Shown: one piece after another, positions 10,507-23,207 of the stretch
How positions within the stretch are numbered: the stretch's first letter is position 1
Layout: each line of letters starts with the position of its first letter
From: Vitrella brassicaformis
Taxonomy: Eukaryota; Sar; Vitrellaceae
DNA length: 64,000 nt
Direction of reading: 5' to 3'
NCBI GenBank assembly: GCA_001179505.1
Contig: CDMY01000098.1
Span: forward strand, 127,295-191,294
The notes under the pieces: generated by a model
What the model was told of the DNA's origin: nothing
Database searches by the model: none
The model's input: the letters and a program-made list of their open reading frames with translations, nothing else
Translations under genes and position numbers: made by a program

Positions 10507-13500
10507 ATGCAGCCCCCACAGCCCCCAGTCACTCGAGTACGGACGATGCACCCTGTTCGTGCTCCAGCTGGGGAGGGCAGCCGCAGCAGCAGCGGTTCTC
10601 GGTCGGCGCCGCCCCTGCAGCAGCCGAGCCCCTCCCGCTCCCTTCTCCCCCTTGGCTCCAACGTCTCCTCCATCAGTTCAAGCCGCGAAGCCGCCCCTCT
10701 CCCTGCGTCCCGCTCAGACACCCGTGGCTCGCTCCGCCATGCGCCGTCGCATCGCGGCAGCATGGTGGAGATGTCGGTCGGCAGCGGTGGGCTCGAGCGG
10801 CTGCACTCGAGAGCCGGCACAAGTGGACAGTTGCTGTCGGCTGCGCTTGCGCCGACCTTGCGGAAGCCCAAGGGGCAGACAGTGACCTTTGATGGGCCGA
10901 GGGGGGATAGGAAGAAGAAGAACAGTCTCGGCCGGTAAGACATCGCACGTAGGCCGGCCTTTTTGCATGACTGGCCGCTCTGTGTATGTGTGTATGTGTG
11001 TATGTGTATGGGTGTGTGGGTGGGCGTGTGGCGTTCAGGAGCCAGACGACCAACTTTGGTGGCAGCGCCGGGAGCAGCGGTGGAGGCGGCCGCACCATCA
11101 CGCCTCCCGTCGCCATCTTTGACCCGGGCGACCACCCCGGCTTCTCGCGCCGGTCCACCTTCAACAGGACCGCCCCACCACTGGTCAGTCAGTCAGGGTG
11201 TCTCTGATGCCATGTGACCGGCCCCAAAATGCATTGATGCTCCCGTTGTCGGTCTTGTGTGTATATCTGTGTGTGTCGGTGCAGATGGTGCGTCACCGTT
11301 CGTCTCTGGGCATTGCGGCCAACCAGCAGCACCAGCAGCAACCATCAAGCCCCTCCGCCCCCCCACAGCTGCGCACCAGCACAGGCCGGCTGCAGCTGGA
11401 CCCTCAGCCATCCCCATCCCCATCCCCAGCCTCGCCCACCATCTCTCCCTCACCCCAAGACACCCTCTCGCCCACCGCAGCAACGGCATTCAGGCGAACG
11501 ATCGACACCCCATCAGGCGAAAGGCGCTTGGTCGTGCCGCCGCTGTCCCCCTCAGACGGCGGGATGTCTGTCGATGAGCTGCGTAAGGGGCCGGCGGCTG
11601 AGTTCTCCAGGACCATCAGCTTCTGGGACGCCATGCAGGGGTCGCATCACCTCTTGGACGAGGAGGCGGACGACGACCATGGAGAGGAAAGGGGTGGTCA
11701 GCAAGAAGAGGAAGAGGTCCAGCAGAAAGCTGGGGATGCCGAATGTGACGAAGCCGCCAACGAGCCAGCGGCGGACACTTCACATTCAGATGGCGAACAA
11801 GAGGTAATTCCGCACGTCATTCTTTGGGGTTTTCATATGGCCGGAAAGTAATCCTCTGTCATCGATACTCCCTCGCTTAGGTCCATGACGAGCCCCCGCC
11901 AGCACTGGAGGTCCCCGACGGCCGGTCCAAGTCTGTGTCTGTCACCATATGTCCCGATGGCATGATGGGGGGTGGCGATGGTGACGACGGGCGGGCGGAC
12001 CAGCCGAGCCCCACTTTCGGGGGCGGTGTTCGGCGGAATCTGTCTCGCATCCTGGCGCGTTCGTCGACGTTTGTGTCAGACGGCAGCAAGCCAAAGGAGG
12101 TGCAGAACGAGCTCATCCTTGCCGCTTCTATCGGTCGGTAAACCACACACACAAGGAGAGGGACAGCGAGAGAGCTTGACGGCTGGATGTGTGTGGATTG
12201 TCTGTCCATCGATCAGGCACTCAGCTGTTTGCTCAGAATCAGGAGCTGATGACACAGATCCAGAAGCGACAGACAGCATCGGCAGGCGCCACACCCCTGC
12301 AGTGAGCAAACCATGGCCATCCACAACCAGTTAGTTAACACAAGAGACAAACAGAGTGTGTATGCCATGTCAGCCGTGAGGAGTCCGGCTTCATGGTCGA
12401 GGGTGTTGTGGACACCTCCCCCAATGTGCACGACAGCCTCACCTCATCGCCCGCACTCTCCAACACACCCGCCTCGCGAAACAGATCCAGACGAGGATCA
12501 GTCATGTACTGGACGGACAGGCGGAGAAATGAATGCATCTCTTGCGTGGATCGTGCTGTGTTGTGTTGTCTTGTGTTGTGTGTGGCAGCTCTTCGCAGAT
12601 CCGCCGCGTGTCTCACAACCAAGCACTGGTACGGTGCGTGAGCGACCTGTGTGTGTGTGCTGTGGATGGATAGAGTCGTGTGTGCAGGCGATGGAGGAGC
12701 TTCACGACGAAGTAGACCGTCTCACCAAACAGTGAGCAAATGCACAAGGGGGACCTGCTGGCAGCAATGATGGCATCCACTTCACCCCTTCCTCCCCTGT
12801 GTGTGTCTGTGCCCACGCACAGGCTGCAGGTGACAGAGGCAGAGCTCTTCAAGCTGCGGCGCGGGACGCACGCCGACGTCAAACACTACCAAGACCAAAT
12901 CGAAGACAAAGAGCGCGTGAGTTAGCCAGTGGGTCGGTCGATGAGTGCATCCATCTGTGTGTCTGTGTGTGGAGTGCAGGAGATCAACGCGCTTCGCCAA
13001 GAGGTGACTGACCTGCGGTCGAAGGAACACCACCACAGACGGACCACCGAGAAGCTTCGCAAGTAAGTGAGCACGTTTAAGGTTGGGCGTGTCTATCATG
13101 CGTTCGACGTGTCTTTGTGCAGAGAGCTCAACGAGCTGTCGACTTCTGGCAAGGTGAGTGAATGGGCAAAGAGTAGGGGAGAATGGTGGACTGGACGATG
13201 TTTCACTCTCTCTGTGTGTGTGCATGCTATGCCTTGGTGTCTGTCTGCAGCACTTGTCGAATGAGCCAGAGATCACTGACGAGTGGTACAGCACATGCAC
13301 GTGCTGACCTAGCATGGACGGGGGGATGGGTGTGCGGATATGGACTGCAGGGCCAAGGAGCGTGCCGAGGAGATCGCCAAACTTAAGAAGGGATTCAGAG
13401 AACGAGAAACAACACTTCTCGGTGGGTCAGTGAGTTAGTGAGCATCCTTATCATTGACTGATTGACTGATGTCTGTCTCCACCGGAAATGGTTGGATGGC

Positions 13501-14041
13501 ATGGATATATGCAGAGGCTCTCGACGCATCGAACAAGAAGGGCGAGGCACTGGAGGAGGAAACCAACAAACTGCAGGCCGAAATTGCCACCGTAGGCACA
13601 ACACCAACACCAACAGCACAGCACACCACAGCACACCACCGTCACAGACACACACCATGCTGTCAACGCCATTGTGCAGCTCAAGAGCATGATGTCGGAC
13701 TATGACGCCACATCAGCCAAGGTAAGAAACAAGAAGACACACGCAAACACATGTTCTCTACTCCCTCCATATATTCTCTGCCTGCTTGTGCTTGCTTGTG
13801 TCAGTTACGCGAGGAGTTGGATGAGCTTCAGTCGACGATAGAGGGCGGCAACATGCGGGCGGCCGCCGCAAGACGCGGACGCAGAATGACTCTGCAAGAC
13901 GAGCTCAGAGAGGTCAGTCGGCCTACACAGACCTTACAATCTCAGCATTCCTTTCTCTGCACACGTGGCAGGCTGTGTTTGATATCGGGGCACAGCAGAA
14001 GGATGACGGCAAAAGCGGCGGTAGGGAAAGACTGACAGCCT

Positions 14042-14075
<34 letters not shown>

Positions 14076-17048
14076 TGGCCAACTTGACGCCTGAGAAGTG
14101 CATCTGTCGACGATGACATTCACCCACTGTCAGGTGTCGGACCAGCCGCAGCTTCGCGAACACTCCCTCCGCGGCTCCCCCTACCCCAGCTCCTCTCAGA
14201 AACGGTGTGTGTCTTTCGTGTGTAGCCATCCACACACGACCAGACAGACATCCGTGTGTGTGGGTGTCTGTCTGTCAGATCCCCGAGGACGATGTGGCCG
14301 AGTTCAACTCGCAGACCTCGGGCAGCTCGTCGCAGATGAGCAGCTCGTTCGAGGAGTCGCAGGTGTCCAGCCCGCTCGCTGCCTCGGGCAAAGACGTCGC
14401 CCCACCCCCACCCCCACCACCTCCACCCGACACTGAGGTCGGGTCAAAGATACACGGACTCAAGGCCCTCGCCGATCGATTGAGGAAGCCTGTAAGACAG
14501 AGAGAAAGACAGAGAGAGAGAGGATAGATCAACGGGCGACTTTCGTGATTGCAGAAGGTGTGGGACATCTTGCCAGACAAGAAGGCTGCTGGTGTGCAGT
14601 CGGAGGGCGACTTCCGCCGGCAGGAGTCCCTCGACGAGGCCCAAAGCAGGTGGAGGAAGGAGGCAGAAGGCCTCAACGCACAAATGCACATCCTTGAGGA
14701 CAAGGTGGGTGCGATCGAAGGCAAACATGTGATCGGCTCCGGCGCAAATGTGATTGATCCATCGCTGTCCTAAATGCAGCTTCGCGATTGTGGTGTGGGC
14801 AACGAGGAGGCTCTGAAGGCTCTCGAGAAAGATGTCACCAAGCTGGAGGAGCTCGTCCATCAGAAAGAACAACAATTAGTGCGCTCTCCCCTACCGTCAA
14901 CAAACAGCACACTGCACGGACGGCAAGTCCGAAGACTCTGTACTTTCGTGTGTGTGGTGACGCAGACGGAGGCTGAGAGCACCCTCGAGGCCACAGCTGC
15001 GAGACTGGCTGAGCTGCAGGCTGCATTCGAGAATACTCAGCAAGACCTTGCGAAGGAGATACAGGCCAGGGTACACAGGAAACCGCCCTCTCGAGGGCAG
15101 CAGAAGGAGATTCATGTCTCTCACCCTCCTCTTTTCAGGCCGACGAGGGGGCCCGCCGGCAGGGCACAGAGGAGCTGAACGAGCGGCTGAAATCCGAGCT
15201 GAGAGACCTCCACGCCGCCCAGATACAAGCAGAGGCCGACAAGCGGGAACTGATGGCCAAGCTCGATGCTGCAAAGGCCGATATCGAGAGGGAGAAGGAG
15301 AAACCGAAAGAAAGAGAGAAAGAGTACGTCGAGGTGCCGGTGCATGTGCCCGTGCCCCTTGCTGCGAGGGTCAAGAAGCACAGAGATGATCGAGACGATC
15401 AGGAGAAGGAGAAGGAAAAGGAGAGGGAGCCGTGTCCCGACTACGACGCAGTCAAAAAGGAACTGGCGGGCATCAAAGAGGCGGGTAGCGAGCTGACGGA
15501 GAAACTCAAATCCATCAAGGAAAAGGTAGGCCTCGATCAGTGCCATCATCCCATCAGCATAGTCATACTGTACTGTCATTCTTGTGGCAGCGTGAGCAGC
15601 AGAGTAGTCAGGAGGGGGCATCGGCAGCAGACCTCGCACGTGGACTCACAAACATCGCCCGCAAGATACAGGTGCCTCCCTCTGGCAAGCAGGGGGAAGA
15701 CACGGAGACCGTCTGCATGAGTGTCCCTGCTGTGTTCTCCTGCAGTCGGAGTGTCGCGAGCTGCGTCAAGAGGTCGAAGAGGCAAAGAAAAGCGTAAGGT
15801 TAAAAGAACAGCAGAGGCTCATCATGTCTCCTCGTTTGTCGTCCACATGCAGCACAAGGAGGAGTCTGCCTTCCGCAGCAGCCTACCCATCGCAGCAGGA
15901 CCAGACGAGGCAGACACTATCAACCAAAGGGTCCTCATCCGGCCCCCCCTGACCTCCAACATCCGCATTGGCCCGCGCTCCGTCAAGCCCCTCACACTCC
16001 ACCCGCCCCCACTCGTGAAGGCAGTGCGGCAGACCTCGTCGCCCCCATTCTCCCCTCCCATGCGCCCCTGCCTCATTCCCCACCCGCTGCTGTCTCCCCG
16101 CCCATCGCCTCCACCACTGATCGTCAGGTCGCCGCTTGGCAGATTCGGTCCATTGTTGCCTCCGCCCGGTCTGGGGCTGCGGCGGTGCTTCAGTGACCGA
16201 CGGCTGGACTCCTATCGGCTGCTGTCCCCATCGCCATTGCCATCGCCGTCGCCATTGCCATCGCCATTGCCGCCCCGCTTTATGCCATCTCCCCTCCAGC
16301 AGAGAGCCATGAGTGGATCGCGGTCGACTCCCCATCTCGCTGCCGCTGTGCCTCGCGCCAAGCCGCCCCTGCCGAAGCGAGAGGCTGACATGATCGCTGA
16401 GGAGAGACGTCGGTGTCAGAGTGTGGGGGCGTCATGGTGCTGTGACGGCAACGACAAGGGCAAGGGCAGGAGAAAGAAGGCAATGTCTCCCTCTCCCTCT
16501 GCTGCCAAGCTTCCGCCGCTGCACGTGGAGGCGCGCTCTGACGTGTCGAGCTTGCCTACTCCACCGGGGTCGTCTCGGTCGCCCCACCGCCGGTCATCGC
16601 CCTGCTCTGTCTCTGCGCGGCCACGTCTCAGACTATTCGGCAACCATGGAGCGACGCTGCGGTCGAGGGCGTCCATTTCCCCCGCTGCTGCTGTGATGCC
16701 AAGAAGAACACCTGCACCACAGATGCCGCCCATCATGCGCTCGCCATCATCAGACCAGCGGCTCCCAGGCGATCATCGCATTGCTCATCATCATCCCATA
16801 ATGTCAGAGAGGATCAGCCGCTGCGTCACTCAGCCAGCAGGTACGCAGACAACGCCAACTGTGGGTTCATCTGTTCTGGGTCCCATGTGTCCACAGGTAA
16901 TGTCAGTCGTCCCCCTTGGCTGTTCCTTCCCCCAAACCGACGTGACGTAATCGTGCCAGTGAGGCCGCCCTTCGGCGGCACATACTGTCTCCCCCCAAAC
17001 CAGCCAGCCCCGGACCAATTCGGCAAAACAGTGAGTGGAGTGAAGTAG
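10507..17048 (+). CDS. Long coiled-coil protein with low-complexity N- and C-terminal regions
   Basis: About 25 small exons. The start is ATG 10507 (MQPPQPPVTRVRTMHPV); an upstream GTG was rejected. The N-terminal third is Ser/Pro/Gln-rich and acidic (to about 12120). From about 12690 the exons spell heptad-like coiled coil, for example AMEELHDEVDRLTKQ, EINALRQEVTDLRSKE, LREELDELQSTIEGG and TEAESTLEATAARLAELQ, with a nine-proline run near 14400. A Lys/Glu-rich block at 15290-15530 follows, then a Pro/Ser/Arg-rich C-terminal exon (about 15853-16850). The last exon starts at 16897 (phase 1) and ends at TAG 17046-17048. The coiled coil suggests a cytoskeletal, centrosomal or scaffold role, but no named domain is recognised. 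Exon borders within the coiled-coil part are approximate. Confidence 0.7.
14040..14073. repeat. (CAGA)n microsatellite in an intron
   Basis: Eight GACA units lie between two coiled-coil exons. It is an example of the tetranucleotide tracts that fill introns in this window. Confidence 0.9.
16201..16284 (+). repeat. Coding minisatellite (Pro-Ser/Leu repeat)
   Basis: Imperfect 6-12 base units of the form CCATCGCCATTG repeat within the last large exon of the coiled-coil gene and encode a PSPLPSPSPLPSPLPP segment. It stays in frame, so length changes would be tolerated. Confidence 0.8.
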
Positions 17049-18269
17049 CACTGTACATAAAGTTTGTTGGACGGACTTATACAGTAGAATAGCGGCCATT
17101 TTGTAGACAGCCAGACAGACAGCCAGACAGACACACAGAGGCGTAGGCAACGTAGATCGACATTAGATAGAGACGCTTCCTGGTAGCGACACACGACTGA
17201 CTGTGCTCTGCGTGGATGTCTCCCTGAACACTGAACAAAGAGACGCATGGCACTCTGCATTGAATCAGTCAGATGTCAAAAGCCGACCTTTAGCATGTCA
17301 TTCCAACTACAAATGGCCGCCTAGACGTGTCTCCGGCTGCAGCGTCGGAGCGAGGGAGAATGGGCTGTTGGCGAGTGCTGTCCACAGGCCGATGTATCGC
17401 GGGACATCCGCAAAGAGATGCAGCCTGACACACACACATACGCACGCACACACGCACGTGTCGTAAGGCGATGGGCGATGCGATATGGGCTTCTGTGGAC
17501 TTGAGAGGGATGGATGGGGGGGAAGGCATCTTGATGAACTGTCATTGCCTTGTCCTCTTGTCGACAATCATTTACGAACGGTTCACGCATGTCTCTCCCG
17601 ACATCTCCCGACAGACAAGGACATATATACTTTTAAGAGCAAATGTCCATCCGCCCAGCACTTCGTCACGCACATGTTGCCGGTTGGCCATCATAAAACG
17701 GACGGCGCTTTCTCAGCCACAGACAGACCCACAAGCATTCGATCGCGCCTGGCACACCGATGGGCACACACACACAGACCGACCGACCGACCGACCGACC
17801 GACAGACAGACAGACAATGCACACACTATGCGCGGATGCATACGCCCCCCCTACACACATAAAAGACCGACACACTTGGATTCACACGCACTTGTGCGTC
17901 AGTCACGTCACGCACTCACAACTTTCACACGACAGACAGACAGGCGGATGTTTGTCGACACAAAGAGCCTTCTCCCCTGCCCCTACTGCTCCCCCCCCAC
18001 ACATACACTCACATACAGACACATACACACCAGCATACAGCACCTCCTGTCTCAGGATTTGTTGGGCGAGGCGAAATTGGCCTCGGAAAAATCACCACAC
18101 CGGCGACAGCAATCAAACAGGCAGACCCCTACACGCACGTAACCACCACTGCCTCAATAAAGACCATGCCACATCATCGCACCCATAAGCAAATGGACAG
18201 ACAGACAGACAGACAGAGCGAGAGGGAAGAGCGAGAGGGCAGGAGCCAAGTCAGTCTGTCAATGGGCTA
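17049..18269. other. Intergenic between convergent genes, repeat-rich
   Basis: No gene is supported. The stretch contains (AC)n at 17430-17450, (GACC)n grading into (GACA)n at 17776-17816, and many CA-rich tracts. Open frames here consist of His/Thr/Arg repeats. The 3' ends of the coiled-coil gene (+) and the secreted protein gene (-) must lie here. Confidence 0.6.
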
Positions 18270-19378
18270 TCAGTTCGCTGTCAGCGTCATGCCGAAAGCG
18301 GGCTCATAGTGGGTGGGCAGGGGGACCTCTTGGATGAAGCGTCCATCGGCGGGCGAGTAGAGGCATTTGGCGCGGCTGTAGCTGATGATGGCGAAGCTCA
18401 GCTGGAACTTGGTCTTCCCCAGGCTGTCAAATAGCGTGTGCCATTCCCCCTGAAAAGCCCATCACACACAGAGGCAGTGTATCCAGCATGAAATGCATAT
18501 GCATATGCGCAGACGCACCGGATTGTTGACGAGCCATTCCAGGAGGCGGTCTGTGATCTGTTTGAGGATCTCGTTACCGTACTTCATCATGCCTTTGTAG
18601 ATGGTCATGACTTGGTTGTAGAGCTCGTTCTTCACATACGCCAAGGTGAAAGTGCTACCGCCTCCCATGAAGTCCGCCGCAACCACAGTGGCCACCATAT
18701 TGTAGTCACCATCATGTATCATGTTGCCTACACACACACACAGCGAACACATGCACAGACGCACACACGCACTCACATACACACACACACGGAGCGATGG
18801 CCTATATCTGTGCAATGCGTCCATCGTTTTTTCGCTCACTCACCCCAGAAGACTGCGCCACACGGGAGTTCGAAAGGGTTGTCTGCCGCCCCCGTAACGC
18901 ACTTCGTCCCCTTTGTGACCTGGTACTCCACGTCTGCCCGTTTCGCCCCCACGTCGACGCCGCAGTGCTCACAGTAGTCGCCCGCCGCGCGGCAGGCCGC
19001 CTCGAACTGAGCAATGCCTGTGACGCCATTCGTCGAGAGCTCCACGGCGGCGTCCAGGGCCTCCCGAGGGTTCGAGGGAATGCTTGACGTTGCGTCCTCC
19101 ACTTGTTCCCTTGCATTCCCCACTTGTCGCCCCGCATTCTCCACTTGTCGCCCCACATTCCCCGTTTCTCGCTCCACATCGTCCAACGTGGGGAGTCCGA
19201 GGTCAAACCGCAGTTGGCGGCGGTCCTCGCCCTCTGACGAAACCTGATGGATGAACACGCAGCAAAGGCATGCATAGAGATGGATGCCCATGCAGGCACG
19301 GCACAATCAATTGCTTACCGACGGCACAGCGCAGGCCACGAGACCAAGGGTCAACATGATCAGCTTAGACATGATCAT
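18270..19378 (-). CDS. Small secreted protein with Cys residues and heptad-like repeats
   Basis: Four exons with matching phases: 19378-19319, 19243-18844, 18727-18519 and 18449-18270, totalling 282 residues. The first exon is a signal peptide (MIMSKLIMLTLGLVACAVPS). It is followed by seven-residue repeats (ETGNVGRQ, VENAGRQ, VGNAREQ, VEDA) mirrored by a DNA repeat at about 19090-19170. A cysteine-bearing region (CRAAGDYCEHCGVDVG, then KCVTG and ELPCG) follows, and then a globular C-terminal half with ADFMGGGSTF and a Tyr-rich end (FAIISYSRAKCLYSP). I do not recognise the family. The leader and cysteines suggest an extracellular, vacuolar or wall protein. A second ATG six bases downstream (19372) would serve equally well as start. 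Confidence 0.72.
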
Positions 19379-19637
19379 GATGGATGGCCGGTGTGTGTAC
19401 TACCGATAGTACCGAAACCGGGTGTACACACAAAGATGCAAAAGATGGATGCAGGGCGGGAGGAGGAACTTCAAGGCCTTGATGGAGACGGGGAAGGCGA
19501 AAGTAGGCGGTGTCATGACGGCTGCCTCTCTCTCTCGAGGATCATTTTGCAGCTCGCAAAGGAGGTGCGGGGAAGACACACGTGTGGACAAGAGCTGCGA
19601 TCTGACGAGCAAGATGCCAAGAAGTGGATTTCCATTT

Positions 19638-19671
19638 TGGCGAGAATTTGAGACGGCGAGAATTTGAGACG
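19638..19671. repeat. Tandem direct repeat GCGAGAATTTGAGACG
   Basis: Two adjacent near-identical copies (GGCGAGAATTTGAGACGGC) lie in the region upstream of the possible gene start at 19779. It is a short duplication with no coding sense that I can see. Confidence 0.8.
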
Positions 19672-19778
19672 GCACGGCAACTGCGCTTCTTTTCGCTTTT
19701 CCTCCGCTTGTGCAGGACCAGGCTGACAACTCGGCGGTCGCAAAACAGGCGGTTTAAGAGTAAAGGTCGCCCTTCGCC

Positions 19779-21375
19779 ATGCAGAGGTCCAGGGGCAAAG
19801 GGCACAAGAGTCGGCCGCCTCGGGCCGAGAGGTCTAATACCGAATGCAATCACAGCAGCGTAATCCCAGCATTCTCTGACGTCCTCCCATATGGCGGTGA
19901 GGCACCAGACAAGGCACCAGATGTCAATCTCACTGTCGAAGCAACAGATTTTGACAACAGGGTGGGCAGAAACGAAGAAATAGATGGATGGATGGATGGA
20001 TTTGTGGATGGTGCGTCCCTGTGTGATGATATCTCCCTCAGAGCTATCAGATGCAGGTGCAAGGGACACTCACTCACTTTGCCACGCATGATGCAAACAA
20101 GGTTGGTCGGTCGCTGTCTTGCCCTGGTCTGACAGAGTCGAGGCCCTTTGCACACTTATAGGCGACGCACAGACAGAGGAGCACGCCGATAGTGTCACAC
20201 ACATATATGTGTGTGGTCCTAAGCAGGTTGAGCGCTGCTGTTCCTCGGCGGCCGGCACCTGCAGAGGGCCATGGAGCTGTCCCAACAGACATGGGCGCCG
20301 AGCGTGTGTATGAGAATGGACTTGAGGGTGAGGGTGAGGGCATGTCCGGTGACGAGGAGGGCTATCGCACCCACCAGCAGCATCTGGTTCAATCACGCAC
20401 GCAACACGACACGCGATCGATATGTGGGCAATTGTGTGTGTGTGTGTGTGTGTGTGTGTAGAATGTGGGTGACGCCACTGACATGCAGGAGGGCACGCCA
20501 CGCCTCGTCCAGCCACGGCAGGAGCAGTACATCAAGAAGGAGAACGGCGCAGCTGTCAAGCACACCGAGGCGCACGTACAGCAAGTACTGCAGCACAACC
20601 GCCATCGATGGACGACTTTGACCCAGCGACAAACGATGCAAATTGCCTTGCGGTGGACATGTACATTCGTCAAAGGGAGCTTGAAATGGCGCCGAAGGCA
20701 CTCCTCGTCCTGCTGTCGTCCATGCGCGTGGGTCCCCCCCCCCCCCCCCCCCCCCCCCCCNNNNNNNNNNNNNNNNNNNNNNNNNNNNNNNNNNNNNNNN
20801 NNNNNNNNNNNNNNNNNNNNNNNNNNNNNNNNNNNNNNNNNNNNNNNNNNNNNNNNNNNNNNNNNNNNNNNNNNNNNNNNNNNNNNNNNNNNNNNNNNNN
20901 NNNNNNNNNNNNNNNNNNNNNNNNNNNNNNNNNNNNNNNNNNNNNNNNNNNNNNNNNNNNNNNNNNNNNNNNNNNNNNNNNNNNNNNNNNNNNNNNNNNN
21001 NNNNNNNNNNNNNNNNNNNNNNNNNNNNNNNNNNNNNNNNNNNNNNNNNNNNNNNNNNNNGGCCCCCCCCCCCCCCCGGCCGCATCGTGCGGCTCCCCCG
21101 ACAACTCTGGAATATGACGATACGCATACTGCCTTGGAGGGCGCGCCTCTGCGATCTTCGCAGGTTCTTGGGATTATGGTGGGAGTGGGCGTGCACCCAG
21201 GACTACATCGGGCAAGACATACGAGTTCTGGAGGTTGCGACGTGCAGCGTGATCGGCGTCCCCAGGTGCGCAAAAGGGGCATCCCAACGTCCCCACCAAA
21301 GCGTGTGTGTGGTCTCTGTCTGTCTGCCCTTCAGTGAGGACGAGATGGATGAACCCCTGCTGTCGGCAGAACAGT
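19779..21375 (+). CDS. Uncertain gene interrupted by an assembly gap
   Basis: Several plus-strand segments look coding but I cannot join them. They are: ATG 19779 (MQRSRGKGHKSRPPRAERSN, with a GTGAGG donor after about 19898); an acidic segment near 20308-20430; 20461-20585 (DATDMQEGTPRLVQPRQEQY) after a TGTGTAG acceptor; and 20608-20730 (MDDFDPATNDANCLAVDMY). After the gap, a frame at 21087-21267 joins in phase to a final exon ending in SEDEMDEPLLSAEQ at about 21334-21375. Frames between these pieces do not all agree, and the gap removes unknown sequence. It may be one gene with missing exons or a decayed copy. No family is recognised. Confidence 0.3.
20433..20459. repeat. (TG)n microsatellite ending in a splice acceptor
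   Basis: A (TG)13 tract ends in GTAG immediately before an open segment at 20461. It is a typical example of a dinucleotide tract abutting a 3' splice site on the sense strand. Confidence 0.85.
20761..21060. other. Assembly gap, 300 N, between poly-C runs
   Basis: Exactly 300 Ns, preceded by a run of about 27 C and followed by GG and a C15 run. It interrupts the uncertain gene at 19779-21375, so exons may be missing here. Confidence 0.95.
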
Positions 21376-21492
21376 AGATTCTACTCACAAGCTCCAATTT
21401 CCAGATGCTTCTTTCCTCTGCTTTTTCTTCTCTTCTTCGCAGCCACAGCGACTTTGTTCTGCTTCTTGGCTGTTCTTCCTTGTCGAGTGTGA

Positions 21493-21696
21493 CGCCCACG
21501 GCCCCGTCAGCCGCAGCAAAAGCCGCAGGCCGGCAGCCACCGACGGGACGATGAAGGAGCTCACGAGCTTCATAGGCAAGTGAGTAGCCGCACAGACAAG
21601 TTGAGTGAGACAGGCGTTGGACGCGCACATTTGATCCTCACACACACACACACACACACATTCAAATTGCCGCATTGGTCGGTCTCATCGCTGTCC

Positions 21697-21729
<33 letters not shown>

Positions 21730-22805
21730 TGTGCATGTGTGTGTGTAGCATGTGCGTCCCCCATATCGCGAGTTGGCGCCCGACTGCTCCTCCCTGGGAG
21801 CACCCCAAGAACCTTAGGCACACACACACACACACACAGACAGAGAGAGAGAGAGAGAGAGAATGAATGTGTCTGTGTCATGTTTGTTCAGGAATGCCCT
21901 TGCCGAGTTGCTGCTCAACGGCCGCCTGTGGAAGGGTCAGTGACATCAGTCAGCACATTGCCAACCATTCAGTGTGTCGTGTACGACATCGGCAGGAAGA
22001 TGCCATCTCCTGTGCAGTGATGCATTGTGTCTGCTGCTCATGTTCTTCTGCACACAGAGAAAGCATTGTGGAGGCCGGTACGCATGACGACGCCACACAA
22101 TGACGGTCTGCGCACATGCTTGATGTATTCGTTCGTGTCTTGTCTTCGATTTAGAGCTGACTGCTGCGTCGTTGGACGAGCGCCGTGCTGTGCTGTCCGC
22201 GGGCACACGCACATCCCGCGAACTGCGAATCACCACACAACGAACATGCGGAGAGCAGACTTTTCTTTTTCTGTCGGTCACACATTGCTTTTTGCCGCAC
22301 CTCTTCTTAAGATGTGTTGCAGATCGCTGCTTACATGTTTTATTCCGGAGACATTCTGTTGCGTCAGCTGCTTTCCTGCTTTCCACCCTCAGCCTTTGTG
22401 AGGTAAACTGAAATAAATATACTTGTACCAATCAGGTGTCTCTATGTCGTCTCTGTTCCTCTCTTTCACTCTCTCTCTCTCTCTCTCACTTTCTCTCTCT
22501 CACTCACTCACTCACTCACCTTCTCTCTCTGTGTGTGCAGTCGACTCGGAGGAGTCAGGGGCCTGAGCCTGATGGCCCCGCTGACGTGGGTGTGCTGGTG
22601 GAGGCGATGCTGGAAAAGTTCAGACTAAAGAGGAGCATCTGGTGGTCCCACAGAAAAATGGTCAAGGGGGATTTTCAGGATGTGCAGGTTTGTGTTGATG
22701 ACCCACATCGACATATTGCCGGCCGACTTGCCGCTGTCGCTGCTGGCGAAGCTGACCACCGACAAACGGCACCGACAAACGGTCCAAGATGGCCATCATA
22801 GGTAG
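21493..22805 (+). CDS. Partial paralogue of the gene at 23208-24812 (possible pseudogene)
   Basis: Two 3' exons are clear: about 22541-22627 (ending VLVEAMLEKFRLKRSIW) and, after a 46-base intron, a last exon (FVLMTHIDILPADLPLSLLA...) ending at TAG 22803-22805. The junction is phase 2 and matches the last junction of the gene ending at 24812, whose residues RVLVDALLDKMKRRRAIR and FIVIEGMEKLPLPLLA align with it. The stop codon and about 20 bases beyond it are also shared (TAGAACGACTG, then CTTAGTGAAA). Upstream open bits (TMKELTSFIG near 21550, NALAELLLNGRLWK near 21893, and TAASLDERRAVLSAG near 22160) may be earlier exons but do not join cleanly. It is either a diverged gene or a decaying duplicate. 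Confidence 0.4.
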
Positions 22806-23207
22806 AACGACTGACTTAGTGAAAAGACTGCTGCCGACCCGCCAACGCAACACATTCATTTCCTTTGCTTCCTTTGCAGGGTTGGAAACCACACACAACG
22901 ACAGCAAGGGAGCCGGCCCCTCGCACATCGCAAAAGACTCAGCCAGTACGTGCCTTCCCCAACGAGAGCAATGCGCCTTACGTCACCCTCCTGCCCTTTT
23001 CCATGTGTGTCTGTCTCTCCATCTGCAGAGTCAACTGACGCACGAACACGTGGTACATAGTGGGTCTGTTAACTGTGTGTGTCTGAAGCATGCATGCATC
23101 GTGCTCGGCGAATTAATGCATTGGCTGCACACACGGACGTGATGTGACGTGTCATGTGAATGTCTGTAGGTGGGTGGTACGCATTCGTTAACTGTCGTTC
23201 GTGGGCC

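Noticed and set aside
17774-17816. (GACC)n/(GACA)n array considered as a CRISPR-like or satellite array
   Set aside because: Unit is four bases with no spacers; it is a microsatellite in a eukaryotic genome.
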